Translations under genes and position numbers: made by a program
The notes under the pieces: generated by a model
Database searches by the model: none
What the model was told of the DNA's origin: nothing
The model's input: only the letters and a program-made list of their open reading frames with translations
Assembly: GCA_023247085.1 (NCBI GenBank)
Contig: JAHFHC010000015.1
Coordinates: forward strand, 1 to 20,961
Direction of reading: 5' to 3'
Length of the DNA: 20,961 nucleotides
DNA from: Microcaldota archaeon
GTDB lineage: Archaea; Micrarchaeota; Micrarchaeia; Norongarragalinales; UBA8480
In this document: positions 13,097 through 20,328 of the stretch, in pieces
Layout: each line of letters starts with the position of its first letter
Position numbering within the stretch: the first letter of the stretch is position 1

Positions 13097-13105
13097 TTTT
13101 TAAAA
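13097..13105. promoter_or_regulatory. Symmetric TATA element shared by trpS and the divergent 85-aa gene
   Basis: TTTTTAAAA is centred at 13101, exactly 26 bases from both start codons (13075 on minus, 13127 on plus). Its reverse complement, TTTTAAAAA, is equally good as a TATA box. No other TATA-like sequence is present in the 51-base spacer. Confidence 0.55.
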
Positions 13106-13126
13106 GCAGGTGCGCTTAACAATTTC

Positions 13127-14248
13127 ATGGCTGAATTTACAGTTACTCCTTGGGAAGTCAAAGGTGAAGTTGATTACGATAAGTTGATCAAACAGTTCGG
13201 AGTCGAAAAGATAAACGACGCTAATTTAAACGCTATAAAAAAACACGCGGGTGAAGTGCACTTCATGCTGCGTAGAAAAGTGTTTTTTTGTCACCGTGAC
13301 TTAAATTGGTTACTTTCCGAGTACGAAAAAGGAAATAAATTTTATATTTATACCGGCCGCGCGCCTTCTGGAAACGTGCATATTGGGCACTTACTCCCAT
13401 GGGTCTTTACGAAGTGGCTACAAGATAAGTTTGGCGCAGAGTTATTATTTCAGTTTCCAGACGAGGAGAAGTTTCTCTTTAAAGAAGGGCTAACTTTTGA
13501 CGATACCTCGCATTATTTGCAGGAGAATATGCTTGATGTTATTGCGCTTGGGTTTGATCCAAAGAAAACTAAATTTTTAGTTGATACGAGACACGCGAGT
13601 ACAATGTACCGTGAAGCATGCAAAGTTGCAAAGCGCATTACGGTTTCAACTGTTAAATCAAGTTTTGGGCTAAGTGACCAGTCAAATCTAGGTGAAGTTT
13701 TTTACACTGCTATGCAAGCAGTGCCGGCTTTTCTTCCATCGGTATTAGCTGGAAAAAATATTCCGTGTTTAATTCCGCATGCTATTGACCAAGACCCGCA
13801 TTTTAGAATAACGCGTGATGTACTTCCAAAATTAGGTTATTATAAGCCTGCTAGCATCCAGTGCATGTTTTTACCGCCATTAACTGGATCAAGTGGGAAG
13901 ATGTCTGCTTCAGATGAAACAACTGCGATTTACACAACCGATGCACCCGAAGTTGCGGCAAAGAAGATTAACAAGTATGCATTTTCCGGCGGGCAAGCAA
14001 CTATTGAAGAACACCGTAAGAATGGCGGCAACCCTGACATTGACGTGAGTTTCCAATGGTTGAGAATGATGTTTGAACCTGATGATAAAAAATTGCAAAA
14101 AATTTACGATGATTATAAAAGCGGTGCAATGCTAACTGGTGAATTAAAACAAATACTAATAGAAAAAATGATGATGTTCCTCAAAGAGCATCAACGCAAA
14201 CGCGAACAAGCGAAAAACAAATCGGAAAAGTTCATGTTTAAACAATGA
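13127..14248 (+). CDS. trpS: Tryptophanyl-tRNA synthetase
   Basis: Class I aminoacyl-tRNA synthetase that charges tRNA-Trp, 373 residues, of the archaeal/eukaryotic type. The N-terminal part contains the typical VTPWEVKG. The HIGH motif is HIGH at 85-88, preceded by TGRAPSGNV. The KMSKS-type motif is KMSAS at 258-262 in the usual SSGKMSAS context. Conserved archaeal/eukaryotic features include IPHAIDQDPHFRITRD and AFSGGQATIEEHRKNGGNP. All key residues are intact. It is probably transcribed as a leaderless message from the central TATA element and is followed after 11 bases by a small gene that has its own Shine-Dalgarno site. Confidence 0.97.
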   Translation: MAEFTVTPWEVKGEVDYDKLIKQFGVEKINDANLNAIKKHAGEVHFMLRRKVFFCHRDLNWLLSEYEKGNKFYIYTGRAPSGNVHIGHLLPWVFTKWLQDKFGAELLFQFPDEEKFLFKEGLTFDDTSHYLQENMLDVIALGFDPKKTKFLVDTRHASTMYREACKVAKRITVSTVKSSFGLSDQSNLGEVFYTAMQAVPAFLPSVLAGKNIPCLIPHAIDQDPHFRITRDVLPKLGYYKPASIQCMFLPPLTGSSGKMSASDETTAIYTTDAPEVAAKKINKYAFSGGQATIEEHRKNGGNPDIDVSFQWLRMMFEPDDKKLQKIYDDYKSGAMLTGELKQILIEKMMMFLKEHQRKREQAKNKSEKFMFKQ

Positions 14249-14251
14249 GGT
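14247..14251 (+). promoter_or_regulatory. Shine-Dalgarno site for the gene after trpS
   Basis: GAGGT overlaps the trpS stop codon (14246-14248) and ends eight bases before the next ATG (14260). It indicates translation from a shared trpS transcript. Confidence 0.65.
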
Positions 14252-14259
14252 AATTTACC

Positions 14260-14640
14260 ATGAGTGAACTAAAAAAACTTAGAAAAAAAATGGCTTTAAA
14301 AATAAGCGATGCTTTTAAAAAAGCTAATATAGTGCATACTCTTGCTGGTAGTTCTTTGCATGTTGGGTTAGATACTCCTGAAAATTTAGCTGCTTTTGCT
14401 AAACTACCTCGTGAACAAATTCAAGGAAAATCAGTGCATGAGATTGTTGCCAATCTAGCTAGGGCAGTAATTTCTGAAGATCCTATTGAGCGTAAAGCTA
14501 GAGATGAGCTTATCCTGGATCACAATGAAACGCATCATATTGCTACTCTTGAACGACATTCGGCGGGTTTTCTTGTTCCAGTTCAGCGCCTTCATGCAGT
14601 TACTTTAAAAGTACTTCATAAATCAGAAGTTATTCCTTAG
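14260..14640 (+). CDS. Hypothetical protein, second gene of the trpS operon
   Basis: Protein of 126 residues starting at 14260, chosen because GAGGT lies eight bases upstream. The N terminus is basic (LKKLRKKMALKISDAFKKA). The middle has an acidic-basic helical stretch (DPIERKARDELIL), followed by a His-rich segment HNETHHIATLERH and a C-terminal VPVQRLHAVTLKVL. No membrane helix or Cys. The His cluster could bind metal, but no known motif fits. The 11-base spacing from trpS and the ribosome site indicate an operon. The function is not recognised, and it may or may not concern tryptophan or tRNA. Confidence 0.65.
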   Translation: MSELKKLRKKMALKISDAFKKANIVHTLAGSSLHVGLDTPENLAAFAKLPREQIQGKSVHEIVANLARAVISEDPIERKARDELILDHNETHHIATLERHSAGFLVPVQRLHAVTLKVLHKSEVIP

Positions 14641-14669
14641 ATTACCGCTTTATTTGTTTTTTCTTTCTT

Positions 14670-15323
14670 ATGAATTCTTATCTTTCTTCACTGTTAAAAC
14701 GTTCCCCCCATTTATACGCTTGGGAAAAAGAGTACAAACTAAAAGGCAAATTGTGGCGTGGAATATCAACTTCCTTTGATTTTGTTTCTTATTTGCCAAC
14801 TGGCGCAAAAGTACTAGAATTGGGCTGTGGCGACGGCAAGACACTTGCGGCTTTGGTTGCAGGAGACTTTCAAATGACTGGCCTAGATGTTTCGCCAACT
14901 GCTGTGGATTTAGCAAAAGAAAAAATTGGGAGTAAAGCAAAGTTTGTTGTCGGCAACGCGTGTCATTTGCCGTTTAAAGTCAATTATTTTGATGCAATTG
15001 TTGCAATTCACGTTTTTGACCATTTGACAGAAAACGAAAGAAAATTAGCAGTGGAAGAAGTCAAGCGGGTGTTGAAGCCAGGTGGCGTTTTATTTTTCGA
15101 AGGTTTTTCTGTAAAAGATTTTCGTTTTGGAAAAGGAATTGAAGTTGAACCAAAAACGTTTCGGCGAAAGAACAACTTGTGGTATCATTACTTTTCTCTT
15201 ACAGAGGTGAAACGATTATTTTTTGACTTCGAATTGGTTAATTGCGTGGAAGAATGTGTTTCAAGAAGCATATCTGGTCAAAAAGTCGATCGTTGTGCGA
15301 TTAAATTTATTGGAAAGAAGTAG
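14670..15323 (+). CDS. Class I SAM-dependent methyltransferase
   Basis: Protein of 217 residues with a Methyltransf_11-type Rossmann fold. Motif I, the SAM-binding loop, is VLELGCGDGKTL (48-59). The acidic residue that holds the SAM ribose is D73 in GLDVS. Motif II/III correspond to GNACHLPF (about 95-102) and FDAIVAIHVFDHL (107-119). A post-motif stretch, EEVKRVLKPGGVLFFEGFS, completes the fold. The C terminus carries a short substrate-side extension with two Cys (NCVEECVS). The substrate cannot be inferred. The gene begins 29 bases after the previous stop, on the same strand, and may belong to the trpS operon. Confidence 0.85.
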   Translation: MNSYLSSLLKRSPHLYAWEKEYKLKGKLWRGISTSFDFVSYLPTGAKVLELGCGDGKTLAALVAGDFQMTGLDVSPTAVDLAKEKIGSKAKFVVGNACHLPFKVNYFDAIVAIHVFDHLTENERKLAVEEVKRVLKPGGVLFFEGFSVKDFRFGKGIEVEPKTFRRKNNLWYHYFSLTEVKRLFFDFELVNCVEECVSRSISGQKVDRCAIKFIGKK

Positions 15324-15355
15324 ATTTAGCTCTTGTGCGCATTTTCAAGTTTTAG

Positions 15356-15784
15356 TTACTTGGCTTCTTGCTTTTGTTCTTGTTCAAGTGCCTTGATTTT
15401 TTCGTTCATTTTGTCTGACAATGTTTCAATTTCTTCTGCTAGTTGCTTTGCTTTTGACCCTTTTACTTGGTTTATATGGTGTTTTCCGAATAGTTTGAGT
15501 GGTTTTGTGTAAGCACGTTTTTCAATTGAGTAGATGCCGAGCATAGTAATTGTGTAAAACATTATAGGTATGCCGATTAACATGTAGAATATCATGAATA
15601 ATCTGGAAATTGGGTGTGTTGGGTGTAAGTCTCCGAATCCAACTGTTGTAAGTGTTGAAACAGCAAAGTAGACTGAGTCAACCCAATTCCATCCTTCTTG
15701 CAAGTTGTAAAAAAACGCGCCTATAATTATCATTACAACTGCCAAACTAACTGAATAAATGATTTTTTCCCTAACTGAATCCAT
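15356..15784 (-). CDS. Two-transmembrane potassium channel
   Basis: Ion-channel subunit of 142 residues if started at the ATG at 15784. The first helix (IIYSVSLAVVMIIIGAFFY) is followed by the pore helix (WVDSVYFAVSTL). The K+ selectivity filter TVGFGD lies at 47-52, and then comes the second helix (LFMIFYMLIGIPIMFYTITML). The tail after about residue 95 is charged and helical (KAKQLAEEIETLSDKMNEKIKALEQEQKQE), a likely coiled coil that would help tetramer assembly; no RCK domain is present. An upstream TTG at 15832 would add 16 residues and overlap the Lhr gene. The ATG is preferred because a TATA-like ATATATA is centred about 24 bases before it. Confidence 0.88.
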   Translation of the reverse strand: MDSVREKIIYSVSLAVVMIIIGAFFYNLQEGWNWVDSVYFAVSTLTTVGFGDLHPTHPISRLFMIFYMLIGIPIMFYTITMLGIYSIEKRAYTKPLKLFGKHHINQVKGSKAKQLAEEIETLSDKMNEKIKALEQEQKQEAK

Positions 15785-15802
15785 GTACGGATTATACGCT
15801 CC

Positions 15803-15812
15803 CGATATATAT
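15803..15812 (-). promoter_or_regulatory. TATA-like box for the potassium channel gene
   Basis: The minus strand reads ATATATATCG, centred about 24 bases before the ATG at 15784, just after the Lhr stop codon (15820-15822). It favours the ATG over the TTG start. Confidence 0.4.
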
Positions 15813-15819
15813 GTTTTTG

Positions 15820-18603
15820 TTAAATTTTCCAAAACTTTCGATTTTTAATGAAGCTTTTTTGGCTTTCAAGCAAATCCGAGTAAAATTCACTATCAGTTTT
15901 ATGCAGCCGAGATAGCACCCGCCCTGCAGTTTGCGGGCCAACCCCATAAGTTTCCAATGCGTATAGTGCTTTTGCGCCGTAAGCAGATATCAATGCAGTT
16001 GCCTTTGCTGCTTCTAACTTATGTTCTTTATCGTTGTATTGAGCTAATGTTAATTGGCTTGAAGCGCAGTGTGGGCACTTTAGCACGTCGGTTAGTTTTA
16101 ATTCGCTTAGCAATATCGTTGAGTTATTCTTACAAAAAGTGCAGTATAGTGAAACTGTTTTTTCTTTTAACGTGTTTGCAAATGACTCTAGCACCGCTTC
16201 AGTTGGTTCACTAGGTGTCATTAACTCACTCATTCCGCCGAGATCAACTGCATTTTTACCAAGTGGACTCCATTGTTTTGAAAAAATATGTTTTATTGGA
16301 ATAGTTTTATTTGCAATTCCATTTGCAACTACGCCAGCCTCTTCAATTGATAGACGAGAGTGAAATAGTTCTGAAAATGTTTCTTTCATCATTGGGTTTG
16401 AAAGCGGAATCGCTCCAATAATGCGGCCAATGCTTGCCGTGCTTGCTTCCCATTTTTTTGAAATGAAACCAAAACGTTTGCCAACGTGAATAAATTTGTG
16501 CCGAAAGAGCCGCGTTGCTGGTAAGGTGGTTTTCAACACGTGCTCAACTGTGTTTTTATTTAATTTCTTTAATACATTTAGCACTTCTTCTCCGCTGACT
16601 GGCCTTGAAAATTGTAGCACTATGCTGTAAGGCGATGAACGTGTGCGTAGACTTTTGTCTCGTTGACTTAGCAAAACGGCCAGTACTCGTCCTATTGTTT
16701 CATTTGCACGCAAGCCATAAAACGAATGAATTACAATTGAATTATCTTCAACATTTTCTTCAATTAGGATTTGTTTTCCAGGCAAGAAACTAGTTGATTG
16801 TTTTTTACGAAATGCTTCTAATACGTTTTGCTCTTCTCTTCCAAGTTTTGCGTAATAATTTGAAGTATTTGTTTTATCGATCTCGCCTGAAATTATCTGC
16901 GCTACACTTTGTGCAGTTTCCATTGTAACTGGGATTTCTTCTCCAACCCAATCTGGAATAGCAGCGGTTACTAGCCCAGCTGCTTCTACTACGACTTCGC
17001 GTTCATCTATGCTAAGTACTTTCCAAGCTTTGCCTTGTGCAATGAACGTTCCGCCTGTTTCAATAAATTCTGATACAAATGCCTCGTCAAGCACAGCGAC
17101 ATTTTTACGTGTTGCAGCATCGCGGATAAAAAACTTCTTGTCATCGGGAATAGTGCTTACGTTTTCATAATAGTAAAGTTTAGTTCGCGTTCCTTTTGTT
17201 TGTAAAAACGTCTCACCGTTTGGCTCTTCAAGAATTGTAATCAACCCGATGTTGCGTAACTGTATGCATGTTGATTTAAAGTCTTCAAGCGTCAGAGAAT
17301 TGTAAGAATAAGCGCGTTTGGCTATTTCGTAGACTCGTTCCAACTGTATTTTGTTGTACTCAACTAGCATTCCGGTAATAAAATGTGCGAGTACGTCTAA
17401 TGCGTTGAAAAAATGTTCCGGTTTTTCAAGCTCGCCTTTTTCAGCTGCTTGGCAAATTGCAACGCTTTCAGCTAAGTCAACTTCATCAGTTGGAAGAATA
17501 ATTCCTTTTGACTCCAAATAATGCTTGTGTCCACTTCTTCCAACTCGTTGCAATAAGCGAGTAACTTGTCGCGGAGACGAGTATTGCACAACTGCTTCAA
17601 TTGTGCCAATATCAATGCCTAATTCTAAACTACTTGTGCATACGATCGCTTTAACGGCTTGTTCTTTAAACCGTTTTTCTGTTTCTATTCGAATTTCTTT
17701 TGAAAGTGAAGAATGGTGAACTGAAACATGGTGTTTCAATGATTCAATTGCATATAACCCGTTTGCAATTGATTCCGCTGCATAACGTGTGTTGACAAAA
17801 ATCAATGCGCTTTTATGGTCGTGTATTAACTTTTCAATTCTCTGCATGCGTGCAATTGTTGAACTTGGTAAATGAAGTTGACTTCGTAACTTAGCTGCTT
17901 CTGACCCTTTTGGCCGATTAATGTATTCTACAGTTAAGCCAATTTTTCTTATTTGTTTTGTCTGGCAAATTACAGTATCTTTTCCAAGAAACTTAGCCAC
18001 TTCTTCTGGCTGTCCAATAGTTGCGCTTAATCCAATGCGTTGAAAACCTGGTGTTTTTCCATTTAATCGCTCCATTCCTAAAGCAAGCTGTACTCCTCGC
18101 TTACTTTCGTATAATTCGTGCACTTCGTCTATAATCAGGTGGCGTACATGCACCAATGCGTCGCTTAGCGTTGGCGCAATTAAAATACTCTGAAGTGTTT
18201 CTGGGGTTGTAATTAGTAACACTGGCGGGTCATCGCGTTGTTTTTGCCGTTCGCTTGCAGTTGTGTCTCCGTGCCGAACGCCTACGGTTATTCCGAGTTC
18301 TTTGCATAGTTTTTCAATTCGGTTCATGATATCTCGGTTCAATGCCCGTAATGGCGTAATGTAAATCGCGCGTATCCCTTGCAGCTTCTCTCCGTTTTTC
18401 TTTGCTTCTTCTTTTTTTTTCAAAATAGCTGAGAAAACTGGCAATAACGCTGTTTCAGTTTTGCCAGACCCCGTTGGTGCAATTACAAGCGTATTCTCTC
18501 CTTTTGTGATCACTGGAATAGCAAGTTTTTGAATTTCAGTAAACTCAGTGTAATCTCGGTCAACAACGTGCCTTACATCTGGGTGTAATAAATTTCGAAC
18601 CAT
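15820..18603 (-). CDS. lhr: Lhr-type superfamily 2 ATP-dependent helicase
   Basis: Large DNA/RNA helicase of 927 residues, of the Lhr group that acts in DNA repair and RNA handling. The Q-motif region is FTEIQKLAIP. Walker A is APTGSGKT (42-49), motif II is DEVH (159-162) and motif III is SAT (193-195). Motifs IV-VI follow in the second RecA domain (ALIFVNTRYAAE, VCTSSLELGIDIG, QRVGRSGH). About 390-800 contain the winged-helix and Lhr-core regions. Near the C terminus is a zinc ribbon with two CxxC pairs (C821/C824, C843/C846). A helix-hairpin-helix-like GVGPQTAGRVL follows. All helicase motifs are intact. A TATA element lies about 27 bases before the ATG. The K+ channel gene follows on the same strand. 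Confidence 0.9.
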   Translation of the reverse strand: MVRNLLHPDVRHVVDRDYTEFTEIQKLAIPVITKGENTLVIAPTGSGKTETALLPVFSAILKKKEEAKKNGEKLQGIRAIYITPLRALNRDIMNRIEKLCKELGITVGVRHGDTTASERQKQRDDPPVLLITTPETLQSILIAPTLSDALVHVRHLIIDEVHELYESKRGVQLALGMERLNGKTPGFQRIGLSATIGQPEEVAKFLGKDTVICQTKQIRKIGLTVEYINRPKGSEAAKLRSQLHLPSSTIARMQRIEKLIHDHKSALIFVNTRYAAESIANGLYAIESLKHHVSVHHSSLSKEIRIETEKRFKEQAVKAIVCTSSLELGIDIGTIEAVVQYSSPRQVTRLLQRVGRSGHKHYLESKGIILPTDEVDLAESVAICQAAEKGELEKPEHFFNALDVLAHFITGMLVEYNKIQLERVYEIAKRAYSYNSLTLEDFKSTCIQLRNIGLITILEEPNGETFLQTKGTRTKLYYYENVSTIPDDKKFFIRDAATRKNVAVLDEAFVSEFIETGGTFIAQGKAWKVLSIDEREVVVEAAGLVTAAIPDWVGEEIPVTMETAQSVAQIISGEIDKTNTSNYYAKLGREEQNVLEAFRKKQSTSFLPGKQILIEENVEDNSIVIHSFYGLRANETIGRVLAVLLSQRDKSLRTRSSPYSIVLQFSRPVSGEEVLNVLKKLNKNTVEHVLKTTLPATRLFRHKFIHVGKRFGFISKKWEASTASIGRIIGAIPLSNPMMKETFSELFHSRLSIEEAGVVANGIANKTIPIKHIFSKQWSPLGKNAVDLGGMSELMTPSEPTEAVLESFANTLKEKTVSLYCTFCKNNSTILLSELKLTDVLKCPHCASSQLTLAQYNDKEHKLEAAKATALISAYGAKALYALETYGVGPQTAGRVLSRLHKTDSEFYSDLLESQKSFIKNRKFWKI

Positions 18604-18625
18604 AAATTGAATTAGGCTAATTTGG

Positions 18626-18635
18626 ATTAATTAAA
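18626..18635 (-). promoter_or_regulatory. TATA box for lhr
   Basis: The minus strand reads TTTAATTAAT, centred about 27 bases before the ATG at 18603. This predicts a leaderless transcript. Confidence 0.5.
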
Positions 18636-18680
18636 GGCTTTGCGAGCTAATTCTCAATTTTTTATCCCATTTGCGAAAAG

Positions 18681-18692
18681 ATATTATGGTCT
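18681..18692 (+). promoter_or_regulatory. Promoter element upstream of the radical-SAM-like gene
   Basis: ATATTATGGTCT, with its TATA part centred about 27 bases before the ATG at 18711. The same 12 bases occur before nucS at 19486-19497. Confidence 0.5.
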
Positions 18693-18710
18693 GCTTGTTT
18701 TCTTATTTCG

Positions 18711-19484
18711 ATGAAACTAGCTTATTCAACTATTATCCACGGGGACTTATTTGCATATTCGGGCAGGATATCAACAGTTATACGCGTAACTGGCGGACCA
18801 TTTAAAGTACCTTACTTATCTGCTGTTGATAGTCGTGACCCTAGCTTTGCAGAAGAAACTGAATTTTTTCTTGATTTAGCTCTAGAGCAATCTAAGGAAG
18901 ACGGGGAGACAAGTGCAGTTGTTTTAACTGGAATCGAACCATTGTGGCAAGGCAATGCGATTTTTGAATTGACTAAAAAACTACGCGAAGTCGGTTTTTT
19001 TGTTAAAGTTGAAACAAGCGGGTTCTACCCATCTGACTTACGCAGCGTAGCAGATGTTGCTAATTTTGTTTCACTCGACTACAAACACATTCTGACAAGC
19101 AATAACTACTTGCCGTTAATTGGCGAGAAGACTAACTTCGACGTATTTCAAAGCAACTTGTTAAAATCGCTTGTTTTCATGGAACACGGTAAAGCATTCA
19201 AAGAAGTAAAAACTGTGATTATTCCGGGTATAAACGATTCAGTTGAAGTAGTTGAAAACATTGCCAAAACGGTTCACAATTCATGCGACCAATATACTTT
19301 GCAACAGTTTGTCCCTTGGCCAATCCCACTTCTTGACCCGAGATTTGAACCGATTGTCCCGCCAACTCGCTTGCAACTTCTTGAACTGGCTCAATTCGCT
19401 CGACAACATGTGGGCAAAGTAGTTGTAAAATGCCATGAATCAGAAGAACAAGAAGTAATACCAAAGACTGCAAAACAAAAATAA
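18711..19484 (+). CDS. Radical-SAM-fold protein lacking the iron-sulfur cluster cysteines
   Basis: Protein of 257 residues that aligns by motif with the activating-enzyme branch of radical SAM proteins (PflA/NrdG2-like). These normally read GR-IST-V-F-x-GCNFRCPYC near the start. Here the same place reads GRISTVIRVTGGPFKVPYL (18-36), so the three cluster cysteines (expected at 29, 33, 36) are Gly, Val and Leu. The rest of the fold is kept: LTGIEPLWQ (72-80) for the GGEP SAM-contact motif, with the second Gly replaced by Ile; VKVETSGFYP (98-107); FVSLDYKHI (119-127); EVKTVIIPGIND; and QQFVPWPIP. The protein has only two Cys, both near the C terminus. It cannot form a standard cluster and is probably a non-radical paralogue. 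Its promoter resembles that of nucS, which follows. Confidence 0.72.
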   Translation: MKLAYSTIIHGDLFAYSGRISTVIRVTGGPFKVPYLSAVDSRDPSFAEETEFFLDLALEQSKEDGETSAVVLTGIEPLWQGNAIFELTKKLREVGFFVKVETSGFYPSDLRSVADVANFVSLDYKHILTSNNYLPLIGEKTNFDVFQSNLLKSLVFMEHGKAFKEVKTVIIPGINDSVEVVENIAKTVHNSCDQYTLQQFVPWPIPLLDPRFEPIVPPTRLQLLELAQFARQHVGKVVVKCHESEEQEVIPKTAKQK

Positions 19485-19485
19485 T

Positions 19486-19497
19486 ATATTATGGTCT
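19486..19497 (+). promoter_or_regulatory. Promoter element upstream of nucS
   Basis: ATATTATGGTCT, identical to the element before the preceding gene. The TATA part (within AATATATTA, 19483-19491) is about 41 bases before the ATG, so a leader of about 15 bases is expected. It overlaps the end of the preceding gene. Confidence 0.45.
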
Positions 19498-19528
19498 TTG
19501 AATTTGTTGAAATGCGAATAGTGAGAAA

Positions 19529-20305
19529 ATGGACTTAAAACAATGCAAGAAAACTATTGATTCCGGCTTAAACGCAGGGAAGTTCATCATCGTCATTGGC
19601 AAATGCGTTGTGAAGTACGAAGGCAGGGCAGCTAGTAAGCTAAGCGAAGGCGACCGAGCGTTGATAATAAAAAAAGACGGTACGTTTCTTGTTCACCAGT
19701 CAAAAGGAATGACCGCGATTAACTATCAAGGCCCCGGAGCAGCTATACTTACCAATTTTGATTCAGATAATAACAAACTCTCCGTTAGTGCAGTACGCAA
19801 AACTAAAAACTCTCTTCCTGGAAACGTACGCGAACAAATCGTCGTCACATTCAACACGGTTAACTTCGCCGATGCGTTTGATTTAACTGACGACAAGAAG
19901 CTGAAAGTATTCGGCACAGAAGATGAACTCTCAAATTTACTCATGCAGGACTTACACTTAATCGAACCTGGACTTTTACCTGTTCAACAGGAGTCTCCGT
20001 TAGCAAAAGGGCAAATTGACATATTGGCGCGAGACAAGAATGGCGCGTTTGTGGTAATTGAAGTTAAACGCAGGCAAGCTGAACTAGCTGCAGTTTCCCA
20101 ACTTAAACGCTATGTCGAAGAAGTTTCAAAAAAGAAAAACACAACTGTGCGTGGCATTCTATGCGCGCCTTCAATGAGTGAAAACGCTAAGAAGATGCTC
20201 GACAACTATAATTTGGAATTTTACAAACTAAATTACGAAATTTCCAACCCCTCAGCAAAAATAATTGGGTTAGAAAAGAAACAAAAGATACTGGGAGAAT
20301 ATTAA
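19529..20305 (+). CDS. nucS: Mismatch-specific endonuclease NucS/EndoMS
   Basis: Archaeal and actinobacterial endonuclease that cuts both strands at mismatches, replacing MutS/MutL functions. The 258-residue length fits. The N-terminal domain (about 1-125) is the dimerising, DNA-binding half (IVIGKCVVKYEGRA, ALIIKKDGTFLVHQ, GMTAINYQGPGA). The C-terminal domain is a PD-(D/E)xK nuclease: GQIDIL (D164), then FVVIEVKRRQA (E178, K180), then QLKRYVEE. The last residues, QKILGEY, resemble a PCNA-binding PIP box at the extreme C terminus. The start is fixed by homology to the family's N terminus; the nearby upstream ATG at 19511 runs into a stop within nine codons. Confidence 0.93.
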   Translation: MDLKQCKKTIDSGLNAGKFIIVIGKCVVKYEGRAASKLSEGDRALIIKKDGTFLVHQSKGMTAINYQGPGAAILTNFDSDNNKLSVSAVRKTKNSLPGNVREQIVVTFNTVNFADAFDLTDDKKLKVFGTEDELSNLLMQDLHLIEPGLLPVQQESPLAKGQIDILARDKNGAFVVIEVKRRQAELAAVSQLKRYVEEVSKKKNTTVRGILCAPSMSENAKKMLDNYNLEFYKLNYEISNPSAKIIGLEKKQKILGEY

Positions 20306-20328
20306 AAATTATTTTATTGTGTAATTGT

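Noticed and set aside
15785-15832. TTG start for the K+ channel overlapping the Lhr gene
   Set aside because: The extra 16 residues are not part of the channel fold, and an ATG at 15784 has a TATA-like element at the right distance.
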